Shown one piece after another: positions 35,185 through 48,065 of a stretch of 64,000 nucleotides of DNA. A program made the translations under genes and the position numbers. Each line of letters begins with the position of its first letter. Positions within the stretch are counted from its first letter, which is position 1. A model generated the notes under the pieces. The model was not told the origin of the DNA. It did not search any database and saw nothing but the letters and a program-made list of their open reading frames with translations. The stretch comes from Stictocephala bisonia (lineage: Eukaryota; Arthropoda; Insecta; Hemiptera; Membracidae), in the NCBI GenBank assembly GCA_035578905.1, contig JAQJVL010000127.1, positions 434,001 through 498,000 of the forward strand, given 5' to 3'.

Positions 35185-37788
35185 GTACGTGTATGAGTAC
35201 CGTGCGTACAGTGGTATTGACTCACGCACCCACTCATACACGTACGGTGGTATTGACCCACGAACCGACTCATACACGTAAGGTGGTATTGACCCACGCA
35301 CCCACTCATACACGTACGGTGGTATTGACCCACGAACCCTCTCATACACGTACGGTGGTATTGACCCACGTACCCACTCATACACGTACGGTGGTATTGA
35401 CCCACGCACCAACTCATACACGTACGGTGGTATTGACCCACGAACCCTCTCATACACGTACGGTGGTATTGACCCACGAACCCACTCATACACGTATGGT
35501 GGTATTGACTCACAAACCCAACCATACACGTAAGGTGGTATTGACCCACGCACCCACTCATACACGTACGGTGGTATTGACTCACAAACCCAACCATACA
35601 CGTACGGTGGTATTGACTCACAAACCCAACCATACACGTACGGTGGTATTGACCCACGAACCCACTCATACACGTACGGTAGTATTGACTCACAAACCCA
35701 ACCATACACGTACGGTGGTATTGACCCACGCACCCTCTCATACACGTACGGTGGTATTGACCCACGAACCCTCTCATACACGTACGGTGGTATTGACCCA
35801 CGCACCCACTCATACACGTACGGTGGTATTGACCCACGCACCCACTCATACACGTACGGTGGTATTGACCCACGCACCCACTCATACACGTACGGTCGTA
35901 TTGACCCACGAACCCTCTCATACACGTACGGTGGTATTGACCCACGAACCCACTCATACACGTACGGTGGTATTGACTCACAAACCAAACCATACACGTA
36001 CGGTGGTATTGACCCACGCACCTACTCATACACGTACGGTGGTATTGAACCACGCACCCACTCATACACGTACGGTGGTATTGACCCACGCACCCACTCA
36101 TACACGTACGGTGGTATTGACCCACGAACCCTCTCATACACGTACGGTGGTATTGACCCACGAACCCACTCATACACGTACGGTGGTATTGACTCACACA
36201 CCCAACCATCCACGTACGGTGGTATTGACCCACGCACCCACTCATACACGTACGGTGGTATTGACTCACACACCCAACCATCCACGTACGGTGGTATTGA
36301 CCCACACACCCAACCATACACGTACGGTGGTATTGCCTCACACACCCAACCATCCACGTACGGTGGTATTGACCCACGCACCCACTCATACACGTACGGT
36401 GGTATTGACCCACGCACCCACTCATACACGTACGGTGGTATTGACCCACGCACCCACTCATACACGTACGGTGGTATTGACCCACGCACCTACTCATACA
36501 CGTACGGTGGTGTTGACCCACACACCCAACCATACACGTACGGTGGTATTGACTCACACACCCAACCATCCACGTACGGTGGTATTGACCCACGCACCCA
36601 CTCATACACGTACGGTGGTATTGACTCACACACCCAACCATCCACGTACGGTGGTATTGACCCACACACCCAACCATACACGTACGGTGGTATTGCCTCA
36701 CACACCCAACCATCCACGTACGGTGGTATTGACCCACGCACCTACTCATACACGTACGGTGGTAATGACCCACACACCCAACCATACACGTACGGTGGTG
36801 TTGACTCACGCATCCAACCATTCACGTAGGGTGGTATTGACCCATGCACCCACTCATATATGAACGGTGGTATTGACTCACACACCCAACCATACACGTA
36901 CGGTGGTATTGACTCACACACCCAACCATCCACGTACGGTGGTATTGACTCACACACCCAACCATCCACGTACGGTGGTATTGACCCACGCACCTACTCA
37001 TACACGTACGGTGGTAATGACCCACACACCCAACCATACACGTACGGTGGTATTGACTCACCCATCCAACCATTCACGTACGGTGGTATTGACCCACGCA
37101 CCTACTCATACACGTACGGTGGTATTGACCCACACACCCAACCATACACGTACGGTGGTATTGACTCACACACCCAACCATCCACGTACGGTGGTATTGA
37201 CCCACGCACCTACTCATACACGTACGGTGGTAATGACCCACACACCCAACCATACACGTACGGTAGTATTGACTCACCCATCCAACCATTCACGTAGGGT
37301 GGTATTGACCCATGCACCCACTCATATATGTACGGTGGTATTGACTCACACACCCAACCATCCACGTATGGTGGTATCGACCCACGCACCTACTCATACA
37401 CGTACGGTGGTATTGACCCACACACCCAACCATACACGTACGGTGGTATTGACTCACACACCCAACCATTTACGTACGGTGGTATTGACCCACGCACCTA
37501 CTCATACACGTACGGTGGTAATGACCCACACACCCAACCATACACGTACGGTGGTATTGACTCACACACCCAACCATCCACGTACGGTGGTATTGACTCA
37601 CACACCCAACCATCCACGTACGGTGGTATTGACTCACACACCCAACCATCCACGTACGGTGGTATTGACTCACACACCCAACCATCCCAGTACGGTGGTT
37701 TTGACTCACACACCCAACCATCCACTTACGGTGGTATTGACTCACACACCCAACCATCCACGTACGGTGGTATTAACTCACGCACCCT
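35185..37788 (+). repeat. 36-bp minisatellite, large forward block (about 72 units)
   Basis: This is the largest block. Two main unit types alternate: one with CACGCACCCACTCATACACG and one with CACACCCAACCATCCACG. Higher-order structure is clear: the segment with the rare ATTGCCTCAC variant recurs exactly 360 bp apart (36333 and 36693), and the rare GGTAATGACC unit recurs at 36761, 37013, 37229 and 37517, spacings of 252, 216 and 288 bp, all multiples of 36. Long frames on both strands (up to 556 codons) are by-products. Confidence 0.95.
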
Positions 37789-39178
37789 ACTTTTTTTGGA
37801 AGGTGTAATTAAAGACATCGACAAAAAGAAAAAGGTACTGGCAATATTGATGGACCTTTCAAAAGCATTCGATAGGGTTTGTCATAAAAAACTGATTAAA
37901 GCATTAAAAAGTTGTGGTATACAAGGAACAATCTTAAATTGGTTTATAACATTTTTTAAAGACAGGCAGCAATTTGTAGAGTTAAAAAAGCAAGCAAGTA
38001 ACATAATTTTTAAAGTGGCATCTAGAATAAGAAATCTAAAGAAATTCTCAGTACCCCAGGGATCTGTTTTGGGGCCGCTTTTATTTATCTGCTACTTTAG
38101 AGGATTAGCTTCAACTTTGCAACTGACAGAAACAGAGAATCAAGTATGCTTATATGCAGATGACGCAAACCTCAAAATTTCACATAGTAATTTCATAGAA
38201 TTACAATTAATATCTGAACAATTCTTAATTATTACTGATCAATTTTTAAAAGATAAAAACCTCCTCCTCAATGCTAAAAAAACAAATTACCTTGTATTTG
38301 ATTTGAAAAAACAATATGATAAACAACTTGACGATATCAATTTTAATCTAGAAATAGATGGTCAACAGCTAGAGAGGAAACAAAATGTTAGGTTCTTAGG
38401 ATTGATAATAGATGATCAACTATCATGGACTCAACATGTAGATCATATATGTAATAAGTTAAGCACTGGATTGTTTGCTCTTAGAAAAATGTCGTTTTAT
38501 TGTGAAATAGATACTTTGAAGCTTTTACTTTATGCAAATATGCACTCACACATACAATTTGGTTTGCAAGTATATGGTGGCACGTCTCACTCAAACTTGT
38601 AACGTATTTTAGTAGCTCAGAAAAAAGCAATTAGAATCATGTTAAAAATTAAATACAATGAATCTTGCCGAGAAAAACTTAAAGAATTAAAAATGTTTAC
38701 AGTATTTAGTTTATATGTTTTCCAAGTAATAAAATATGCTAAAGCTAACAGCTCTGTATTAAAGAAGCACAATGATGTCCATAGCCACAATACGAGAAAT
38801 AAAAATAAATTTACAATTGATAGCCACAGGATAGAACTTTTTGCAAAATTACCACAACAGATCGGGAAAAAACTTTTAAATTCGTTACCAGAACAGATTC
38901 GAAAGGAACACAATATAAATGTTTTCAGTAATAAGTTAAAAGCTTTATTAATTAACCATCCACTTTATTCAGTTCAAGAATTTTTCAGTATTACTTGAAT
39001 ATACTTAGGTGCATCATAGGATAGTGATAAAGTATTAGGTATTGGAATTTTATTAAGGCAAGCCATATTAGGTTAAGATTATCTGCAGAAAACTATGTTA
39101 GAGCAGATGTCGTTGACTGTATTCATGTACAATGTTGTATGTATGAATAAACATGTTTTGACTATGACTATGACTATG
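37789..39178 (+). mobile_element. 5'-truncated LINE inserted in the minisatellite
   Basis: The minisatellite stops at ...CGCACCCT and resumes at 39179 with ACCCTCTCATAC. ACCCT occurs on both sides (37784-37788 and 39179-39183), a possible short target duplication or microhomology. The inserted piece contains the RT gene from within its palm domain to its end, an ~160-bp 3' UTR and a tail of (TATGAC)n at about 39161-39180. 5' truncation and a tandem tail are typical of target-primed reverse transcription. Confidence 0.85.
37797..38998 (+). pseudogene. LINE reverse transcriptase, C-terminal two-thirds, one in-frame stop
   Basis: The frame runs open from the minisatellite through RT motif A (MDLSKAFD, 37850-37873), motif B (PQGSVLGP, 38054-38077), catalytic YADD (38153-38164) and the thumb region (LGLIIDDQLSW near 38397) to a TAA at 38600-38602. 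The same frame then continues for 131 codons to TGA at 38996-38998, including a HSHNTRNK motif common at the C-terminus of Jockey/CR1-like RTs. Endonuclease and fingers are absent through 5' truncation. Catalytic residues are intact and only one nonsense mutation is seen, so the insertion is probably young. The protein would reverse-transcribe element RNA at a nicked target, but this copy cannot. Confidence 0.9.
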
Positions 39179-39575
39179 ACCCTCTCATACACGTACGGTG
39201 GTATTGACCCACGAACCCACTCATACACGTACGGTGGTATTGACCCACGAACCGACTCATACACGTACGGTGGTATTGACCCACGCACCCACTCATACAC
39301 GTACGGTAGTATTGACTCACCCATCCAACCATTCACGTTGGGTGGTATTGACCCATGCACCCACTCATACACGTACGGTGGTATTGACCCACGAACCGAC
39401 TCATACACGTATGGTGGTATTGACTCACGCACCCACTCATGCACGTACGGTGGTATTGACCCACGAACCGACTTATACACGTACGGTGGTATTGACCCAC
39501 GCACCCACTCATACACGTACGGTAGTATTGACTCACCCATCCAACCATACATGTATGGTTGTATTGACCCACACG
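39179..39575 (+). repeat. 36-bp minisatellite, continuation after the LINE (about 11 units)
   Basis: The units match the 35185-37788 block in type and orientation, so the two were one array before the LINE arrived. The array ends in divergent units (CCAACCATACATGTATGG). Confidence 0.9.
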
Positions 39576-39829
39576 TTCTTTTATAAAGTTTTATTGGCAA
39601 ATACATAAACCATACACTTAGAAAACAATTGGATTTGAGAATAATGTATTAAAATACTAAGAAAAGACTTGACTATAAAATCCTTCAAAAATAATTTTGT
39701 ACTATGAAGTACATAATTAAAAATACTTACTACCAACACCACGCTCCATACATAACACTGGCTCATCAAGTAACACAGTTCACCCTTATACTAAAATCAT
39801 ATTACTCCTAACATTACGTAAATATAGTA

Positions 39830-40195
39830 TTGTGTACGTACAGTGCTACAAACACACAACACGCATTTAGTACTAGTGATCCTTTCACCTATAATTCACA
39901 AACTGTGGTATTGAACCAACCTTACGTGTACAGTGTTATTGACCCACTTGGCTATTCACCCACCGGACTCGTACTTGCATGGGTATTGACACACGCCCAC
40001 CCATACACATACAGTGGTATTGACCCACTTGGCCAACCATTCACGTTCAGCTCTATTTACCCACCTACTCACAATTCACGTACAGTAGTATTGACCCAAC
40101 CATCCTACATATACTTGCCCACCCATACACATACAGTGGTATTGACCCACCTGTACGTGTACAGTAGTAGTGACCCACTCACCATATAAGTACAG
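39830..40195 (+). repeat. 36-bp minisatellite, highly diverged block
   Basis: About ten degenerate units show TACAGTGKTATTGACCCAC cores with variable spacing. It looks like an older part of the same family. Confidence 0.75.
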
Positions 40196-40293
40196 TGGCG
40201 TTGATTATTCTACAAACAACTACATCAACATTTTTCTACTCCAATCAACTTCAAACTATTCCCTATTCAACTCTGCCTTTACATGCTGTGTAG

Positions 40294-40400
40294 AGTTAGG
40301 GTGTTAATTTCCAAACCCACACATCCTCCAGACAAAGTTTCAGGTGGATGAGGTTTGTTCAACTGCCTCCGTCATTTCCGCAGTGTTTCCACCGCTTCCT
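40294..40400 (+). repeat. Dispersed hairpin repeat, diverged copy (right flank)
   Basis: CCACACATCCTCCAGACAAAG, GGTGGATGAGGTTTG and ACTGCCTCCGTCATTTCC match in order the copy at 32482-32592. It sits just beyond the last minisatellite block, as copy 19592-19682 sits just before the first. Confidence 0.6.
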
Positions 40401-41400
40401 GTAGCGTTTTCATTCATGTGATCTCATTCTCTTAAGTTACAATTGATATTTACTTGTTGATAACGGTAGCGTTTTGTTTTAAAAATAAAATTTTGAGTGA
40501 GCAAAGAGTCTGCTTTTTATTCATATCTAAAAAAATTATATTTCATTAAGTTTAATAATTTTGTTAGTGCTTGTAATGTTTAAAAACTGTTCTTGTGATT
40601 CCATTTAAAATAGTTATATATACGTAAACATAAAAGAAAGAGAGAGGGGGTAGTGAGTATGTTTTATATATTTCAATAAGATTTATATCTGAAAATTAGT
40701 ATTGCTTTAAAGTGCCATTATTTATAAACTGCTTAATTATTTATTATTTTTAGTAATTTCAATTCATTTTTAAGTTACATGAAATTGTCTATTTGAAACT
40801 AGTATTTAGTAAATAGACTAATATAGAAATATACTAAGCAAGATAAAACGTGCCCTTACATTCGGTAGGAATATTTATTTATAATTAAAGGAGAATGTGC
40901 GTTTTATTCGCAACAAAATTAATTATTGCTATTCATATTTCTGTATGTTTATTACAAGTTAAAGTACGAACAATATTTTAAAATCCAATTAAAATAACTT
41001 TATATGAAAAATCTCCATAACCGATTATATACAACATTTAAAATAAATATATAAATTCATATTAAGTATTACAATAAACCAGTGTAAAGAAATCATTTAC
41101 AATTCACAGTGTGACAAACACTCAATTGTTACATACATTTCTGCTGGGTAAGGTCAAATTGTCAGGGTAACCATGATTAAATTAGAGGAGATTTCTACCT
41201 CTCCGACCGTTTTCCATTCTCTGATTGCTACCCCGAATAACTTGATTGGGGTTGAACTCGGTCTGACCAATCATTCTACTTGCAGTATGAAGCGTTGATT
41301 GTCAAAAATTACACCATACATTGATTGCTATCAATGGTATAAACAAAACATTCAACCCGACGATTAACTTATATGTTTTCTGCCATATTTTAAAAATTAT
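40401..41400. other. AT-rich DNA without recognisable genes
   Basis: A more complex patch at 41130-41345 (for example GGTAACCATGATTAAATTAG) has no frame or motif that I can name. Confidence 0.5.
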
Positions 41401-41835
41401 AGTTTCTACACTCCTAGCTCAATGCAGTAATTGTACTTCTTGAGAACAAAGCTTTGTGGAGATTGTAGGTGATATGTTTTATACATTCTATACATTGTTT
41501 TATACATTCCTAATTCTGGCATGGCATCCGCTGAATAGTTTCCATCGTTGTGGACCCTTCTACATGTCTGGGGATTAAATTTTTTGTGGTAGTCAGGGTC
41601 CCAGATGTTATGTAGGGAAAATAACTAAGTATCCGGATTATTTGTTAGCTTATACTATGTTGTTTGGATTCCACATACATTTTATGTCCCTAAATGTTCT
41701 TGTCTATAGGGCTCATTTTAAGGAAGAGTCAACTGTAGTTAGTAACAATGACTTCATCTACAATCTCATTGACCTCTCATATTCGCCCAAATCTCTTCGA
41801 TGGGCGTCCCAATAATACATGATAAATTATTCTTA
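41401..41835 (+). repeat. Dispersed repeat family R, copy A
   Basis: It aligns by eye along its length with 48066-48484 and 55128-55540. Shared landmarks in order: AAAGCTTTGTGGAGATTGTAG, CATGTCTGGGG..., GGATGTTRTGTAGG-like, a TTCGGATTNCAC-like block and TTAGTAACAATGA. No coding frame is shared, so it is a non-coding repeat of unknown class. Confidence 0.65.
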
Positions 41836-43690
41836 ACAGATACCAAAAGTAATAGGGCTGCTACCTGTAGCAAAATGAACACGTGGATGATATTGTTTAG
41901 AAAATCAATCACACGAAATAGTGACTATAACAATTGATTTAGCTCTCACTTACGTAACCAACTATATAAGAAAAAGAAAACATTTATTCCATAATAAAAA
42001 ATCTATTACATAAGTAACAAATTCTCAAACATGGAATAACTTGCCATCGTGTCAAGTAGATATGACAAGTAGAAAATAAGTAAACATAAAAACTTACACT
42101 AGAAAGCCTAAATTAACTAGTAAATCTTAGTGGCCCACTGAAGTGTCATTACGTTATAGGGGTTTAATAACAAAGAGGATAAACAGGAATTAAATTTACT
42201 TTAAGATTAGGAAAAAAACAAATGTTAGATAAAATTTTCAAATTTATTAGTTTGTTAGACTATTAGTTGCTAGGACTAAATAGGAATATGTTAGTTTAAA
42301 TAATGTATCCAGCATTGTTTGTTTTCCTGTTACCTGATTAAACATTTAAACATGAAGTAGTTATAATACATACAGATAAAACATGAACAAGGATCTACAA
42401 ACGTATAAAAGTGAAACTAAAGTGTAACTTCATTATATTACGCAATCACTTATTCAATTTGTTGAATTCAATTTTCAATTTGTTGAGTTCAAATTGTTGA
42501 CACCTAATTTTCATATAAAATATTTACCCTAATGTTATTTTACTACATGGTGAGTTTAGTATAAGACATACTAACATTTGCAATGCATAAATATACGGAG
42601 AAAATCACAGATAAAGATTCAAATAAAATAATATATAAAAACTTTGCAAATATGAAATAACATTCCATTTTATAATTTTCACGATATGTACATACATGTA
42701 TACTTATGGGTTCATATAATCTTCTAGGTTAATCATGTTTAAGGAGCTTAACTGTTTCAAATTGCATAGCGTTGCATACAAATAACATGAAGCTGTCAAT
42801 CCCCACTGCATGACCTGAATACTTGATGCACGTCAATCAATTATGCTTTAACTGTGTCACAGAGTATCAGTAGTGACAATATTGTATATCTTTGACACAT
42901 TCAACCATTAGTGTTTAAATGTCCGCCTCTAAAGGTTTATTAATAGCTGTAACGTTATGGAATGTAATCAAAACTAGCAATATATTAGTGATTTCGACAA
43001 AAAAACTTTAAGTATATTAAAAAAGGAACATTTTTTTTAAAGCAGTACTCATTTTACACACAAAAAAAACTTTTTTTATCCATCCGTCTAAGGATCACGT
43101 TGAACAACTGTCGATGAATGTACACTTTTCGTATTGCTTCATTAACTGTTATCTTCTGCTAATATAAAAGTCACCCGTTCATTATGTTGCTTATTTTGAT
43201 TTTCTGATGACTTTTAGCCTACAGTGCTTCTCTTTTTATTTCATTATCATGTTCTTCTCACTCTAAAAAAACATTGAATTTGATATATTATCAGTCATAA
43301 GTATATCACGTCTTCTTCTCAAATATCCATTTCTCAAAAATCTGATTGTATTTCTTTGAACCATGTTACGTGGAGTTTGGATTGCTAAAAAAAACTAATG
43401 TTTTCTTTACCAACTTTTCGTCATTTATTTATTTAAAGTAGGAGTTGAGGCTCATTCTTTTTTTCCTCATCGCGTATCACATTTTCTTACTTATGTCAAA
43501 TAACTCTTTATTACTAGCTAGACTCCGTGCCATAGAGGATAGAAAAACACAAAAAGACGGATGGAAAATATAAAAAACTACAATAAAACAAAATATGTTG
43601 CATGTTATCTAATCTATTGTAAGACCAATCATATAGTCTAATGCTATAGATATATAAAAAAATCCAGTAAATACAATTTTTAGTTTGTAC
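41836..43690. other. AT-rich DNA without recognisable genes
   Basis: Contains a single TTGACAGCTTCATG-family copy (42766-42845: TGCATAGCGTTGCATAC, then ACATGAAGCTGTCAATCC). Otherwise only short chance frames. Confidence 0.55.
42766..42845. repeat. Dispersed TTGACAGCTTCATG-type repeat (copy at 42.8 kb)
   Basis: TTGCATAGCGTTGCATAC is followed by ACATGAAGCTGTCAATCC and a CCTGAATACTTGATGCA segment, as in the other copies. Confidence 0.55.
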
Positions 43691-43694
43691 AAAT

Positions 43695-43728
43695 CTGAAG
43701 ATGGTATTTTATTACCGAAAGATCTTAC
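43695..43728 (+). ncRNA. Hammerhead-like core motif (candidate)
   Basis: CTGAAGA (43695-43701), one T, helix GGTA/TACC with a TTTTAT loop (43703-43716), GAAA (43717-43720) and self-complementary AGATCT (43720-43725). No convincing stem I is visible, so this copy is probably inactive. No foldback arms are obvious around it. Confidence 0.3.
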
Positions 43729-46700
43729 TATATAAAACAGTTCTATTTCCTAGAAACGATTGATTTATCTATAGCGTAAAACCATAAATCTAGTTAGAAA
43801 AGAGCTTATTTAAAAATAATAAAGTCATGTGTATGAGTATTATCAATCAATTTTTATTTTTAACATAATTATGAATTTGAATGCTTCATTATTGTGAAAA
43901 CATAAAATAAGTGTTTTTTTAAATATTAATTTTTAAAAAAACGTGCATGACCCACTATAGTATTTCAAATTTAACTGTGAAGATCCAAAGGTATCCTTTT
44001 CTTAAATCTAACTTAACGTCTTAAAATATTCATCAATAATAACAACATCATACTTTATGAACTGAAACGAAAGTGATTTCATATATTTTATTATTTTCCT
44101 ATTTAATCTTAGGATTTTAACAAGTTTATTTTATGCTCACAATCAATCATAATCATCACTATATGCTACACAATTATGATTGATGTAGCTTATAGTGATG
44201 TGTGAAGAAGCATACCGTCAATTATTTTTAATATGTTTCTTAATTGCATCTTATTGCCTTCTGCCACTGATTATATATTTAAGTTAAGCAATCTGGATGG
44301 TAACCTCAACATAGTGTTTGCTAAGAGGTACTAGGCCAATTATGTTTTCTCATTATATATTCTTACTTATATATTAAGTATGTTTACTTAATATTTATGT
44401 TAGATTTAATTTATAGTAACTATGAAATATCGTATTTCGTTTGACATCCAGCTATTGGAATAAATCCTGATATTTGTTTCTTATTTGTATTTAATCATGA
44501 ATTTTAACTTAATATTTCTTCAGAGAATACATTTATAATATTACTTCTGATAAAATATGTACAGTGACCGTTGAGAAATACTCTTCTCAGGATCCTAAAA
44601 ATAATTAGGAAATCAATGTGGAACTGTTAGAATATTTATACATTTTTGTTTGCTCAGATAAATGTCAAATCATTCTGAATAAACAGCTTATGATTCTCTT
44701 AATATTCAGCAGTAAGTAGATCGTCAATAACATGCTTTTTATGCGGGTTAAACTAATATTCAACAAGATGAAAAAAAGTGCCTTTCATAAATTGACACGA
44801 GAGCTTTTGTATACGCTTTTATTATTGAATACCATTCTTTATTCTAATATTTAATAACTGCTCTCAGACTTTATAGAGCGTAACGATGTAAGATTTCGTA
44901 CCTGAATATAAATAAATATTTTTAAAAAAATTACACAACCATACTACTAAGTTTCTAAAAAAACACGCAGAATATTGTACCTTTACAACCTTTGATGAAT
45001 CATGTGGTATAATGCGTTTATACATTTTGGTTTATTAGTCTTTTTTATTAATATTAATAAAATTATGATAATTTATAACTGTATCAATATGTCGTACTTC
45101 TTTTCTTAAACAAATAAGGGCAGATAAATAAATTACATTGTTTATAGGGGAGACGTCCAGCTCATAAATTATTTAATAACTCTTTATTAAAATGCCATTT
45201 CATTGATACACATTTCTTTATTAGCCGATGCTTTATTAAGATAGAGAATCTCAATAATCCTCAACGTTATATTTTAAGTTCATTAATGTTTATTACTCTT
45301 CGTGTTTAAGTGTATGGTATAGTGTGTTTTAACAATTATTTGTTCCCAATACATTTACTACAAATTCGTTTACTACTAAATTGAATCATAGGATGAATAA
45401 ATCTGACAATTATTGATTATTTTTTTTTTAATAATGTAACAAAACATGTGAATTAATGACCTAGAATAAATTTCCCTAGAAATAATAAATAATAAATAAA
45501 TAAAAATAAATAAAAAAATAAATAAAATCCTAGAATAAATAAATTAATAAATAAATGTTACGTGAATAATTACTAAGACAAAATGGTAGATTAACATTTC
45601 CAAAATTTTAATAATATTTTGATTACTGTATATATTCCTAAGGGTATTATCTAATAGGTCACTACTTAAAAAACTAAATGTTGTACTAGATTTTTATTAT
45701 TATTTATTTAGGTATATCTATACAGCTATAAACAATGATAACATTATATTTTATTTGATGATTCATTAAGATAATGTGTTAAGACTTTTTTTAAACTAAA
45801 TTAAAAGGAATAATTTTACTTTTAAATACATAGTATGATTTAATAATTTGCATTTCTTAATCTATAAAGTTGAGATAATATAAGATGAAAACCAAAAGCA
45901 AATCCATGTCATACGTAATTGTTGAGCCAGACAAAAATACTTGAGTAGAAAAGGTAAATATGTCACAAACGTTCATATATAACGTCACAAACGTTAATTT
46001 ATTATATTTGATACCTCCAACTAGACGCTTGTGATGTATGGAAGTGTAGAGGTGGAATGTTTCCCTCCGCTGCTGAAACCCGGATATGCATTAAGTCTGA
46101 CAAACAGTCGTAATATGTTCGTGTCAATCTTAGCTGTTAGGGCTAGGATATTTAAGTAAAAATATAATTTACAACTATCTAAATTTCAGTATTTCCGAAT
46201 TGATAAGTCGAGGTGCGTAAAATAATGCATTTTACAAATTAATTGTATTATATAACCTGTAACTGAGTTTACACAAACGCGTATATATAATAATGCTAAG
46301 GCAACTGAATAGCCTACATGATATTATGTAATAATTATTATTTTATAAGGGGTAGATAATATATAAAATATGGCTTAGTTTATAATAAAAGTATAAAACA
46401 GTACTGATATCACATGATTATATTAATTTACACTATAACAGAAGCTATGTGAGTTAGCTAAAGTAAAAAATTTACTGTCATATTTCAAAAAAAATCCGTT
46501 TTTCATATTTTCTCACTAAATGATCAAAAGCTCAACAGGAACTCAGCTCTTAGGCCCTTAATGATGGCGATGTTCAGTTGTTGGTTCCTGCTTTCAACTC
46601 GCGAAAGTCAGTAATAGAATTATTAGAATTATTTCTTTTCCATTTTATTGTTTTTTAATTACAATCATATATACAAACAATTAACAAAGCAAATTATATG

Positions 46701-47798
46701 AAACTGTTCTGACTAATAATATTTAAAAATAATTTGTAATTTTTTAACTGTATTATAATTGTGATAATAGACTAGCCAATCGATCCAGTAATATTATTTT
46801 CGATAGTGTAACACTGAAATCGTAGTTTTATTCAAAGAAATAATGCCAGTGTGTTAAAATATGTAACTATGCAAAGAGGTTTTTGATAAAATGCCTTCAT
46901 TAAAACTGTTATTTCTTTATACTATTAGATTAGAGTACTATATATTATATAAAATATATACTGTTACTTTACAGAATCATTTACTAAATAATACAACTAG
47001 AGAAGGGCTGTCAGGTTCATTTTGAAACTTGAAAGAACTACCAAGACCTCCCTCGGGAGCCTCTTGAAATTTGTAATTTGTCGAGATTGGGCTTCTGCGT
47101 GCCTAATTTTAGATAAAGATGCGCTTCTTTGCTATCAAGATTAAATTGAAATTTAAAATCCGGTCCAGAAAATGTTTTTTTACTTATTCAATTTTATACC
47201 TCTAGAATTGGTAACATTTTAAAAAAACATTTAATGATAAAAGTTGATGATTTACAAAATAAATTCTAATTCTCAAAACAATTTTTTCTTCAAAATAAAA
47301 TAATATTTTCTATTACTTGTTTTCCTTACATAATATATATTGCTAGGAAACACATTTATACAGAAATGATAGTTGAAATATTATGGTCTAAGTAAGGCAA
47401 TAATGAATTATTATGTCTAAATTATTATTAAATATGTTATAAGTTTTGTAAATATTAGCTGTTCTTAAAAAAACTATTTTAAATCATACGATCTTATTTT
47501 ATCATTGTATACTGTTTAACCAATAACCATTTTATTTTTTCTATAAATTGAATGACAACCATATAGTACCTTATATTCTGTATTTGTTATCTATTACTTT
47601 GGCATTTAGAGCAAATAAAGTACACCAAATCCACATTCAAGAGGTCGCTACTCTTGATACATAAACAGAGTTAAACTGAACAAAGTTAAGCAGGTAGTAT
47701 AAATGAAACCAATCACAAAATAATGTTTTATATTTATTTTAAATTTAAATAACAAGAGCCTCAAAATACATTCGATGCTACTGGCTTTATACTGTAAT
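43729..47798. other. AT-rich DNA without recognisable genes
   Basis: Small structures only: a hairpin CATCACTATATGCTACA/TGTAGCTTATAGTGATG at about 44155-44203, and an (AAAT)n-like run at 45480-45560. Slightly more complex patches at 46010-46145 and 46530-46620 are unassigned. Confidence 0.5.
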
Positions 47799-47825
47799 CC
47801 TAACCTAACCTAACCTAATCTAACC
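47799..47825 (-). repeat. (CCTAA)n telomere-like tract next to minisatellite
   Basis: About five units of CCTAA, one with a substitution, that is TTAGG on the minus strand. It runs directly into the minisatellite block starting at 47827. Confidence 0.7.
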
Positions 47826-47826
47826 T

Positions 47827-48065
47827 TCACCCATCCCCCATTCACGTACAGAACCATAGACCCACACGCCCACCCATACATGTACAGTGGTATTGACCCA
47901 ACCATCTAACCATACACGTACAGTGGTATTTACCCACACGCCCACCCATACACGTACAGTGGTATTGCCCCACCCATTCACGTACAGAGGCATTGACCCA
48001 CCCGCCCACCCATTCACGTACAGTGGTATTGACCCACCCACCCACCCATACAAGTACAGTAGTAT
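47827..48065 (+). repeat. 36-bp minisatellite family, small diverged block
   Basis: About six to seven units of 30-40 bp with CACGTACAGTGGTATTGACC cores and CCCACCCATACA linkers. The last unit runs into family R copy B with no gap (CAGTAGTATTGTAATCCAG). Confidence 0.85.

Noticed and set aside
35169..36863. Open frames of about 550 codons on both strands across the 36-bp array
   Set aside because: The unit is a multiple of three and its common variants lack stops in several phases on both strands. The frames overlap each other, start and end where the array does, and no frame shows preferential conservation.
26037..37788. CRISPR-like array because of the regular 36-bp period
   Set aside because: There are no unique spacers between repeats; the units are head-to-tail and the setting is a eukaryotic genome.
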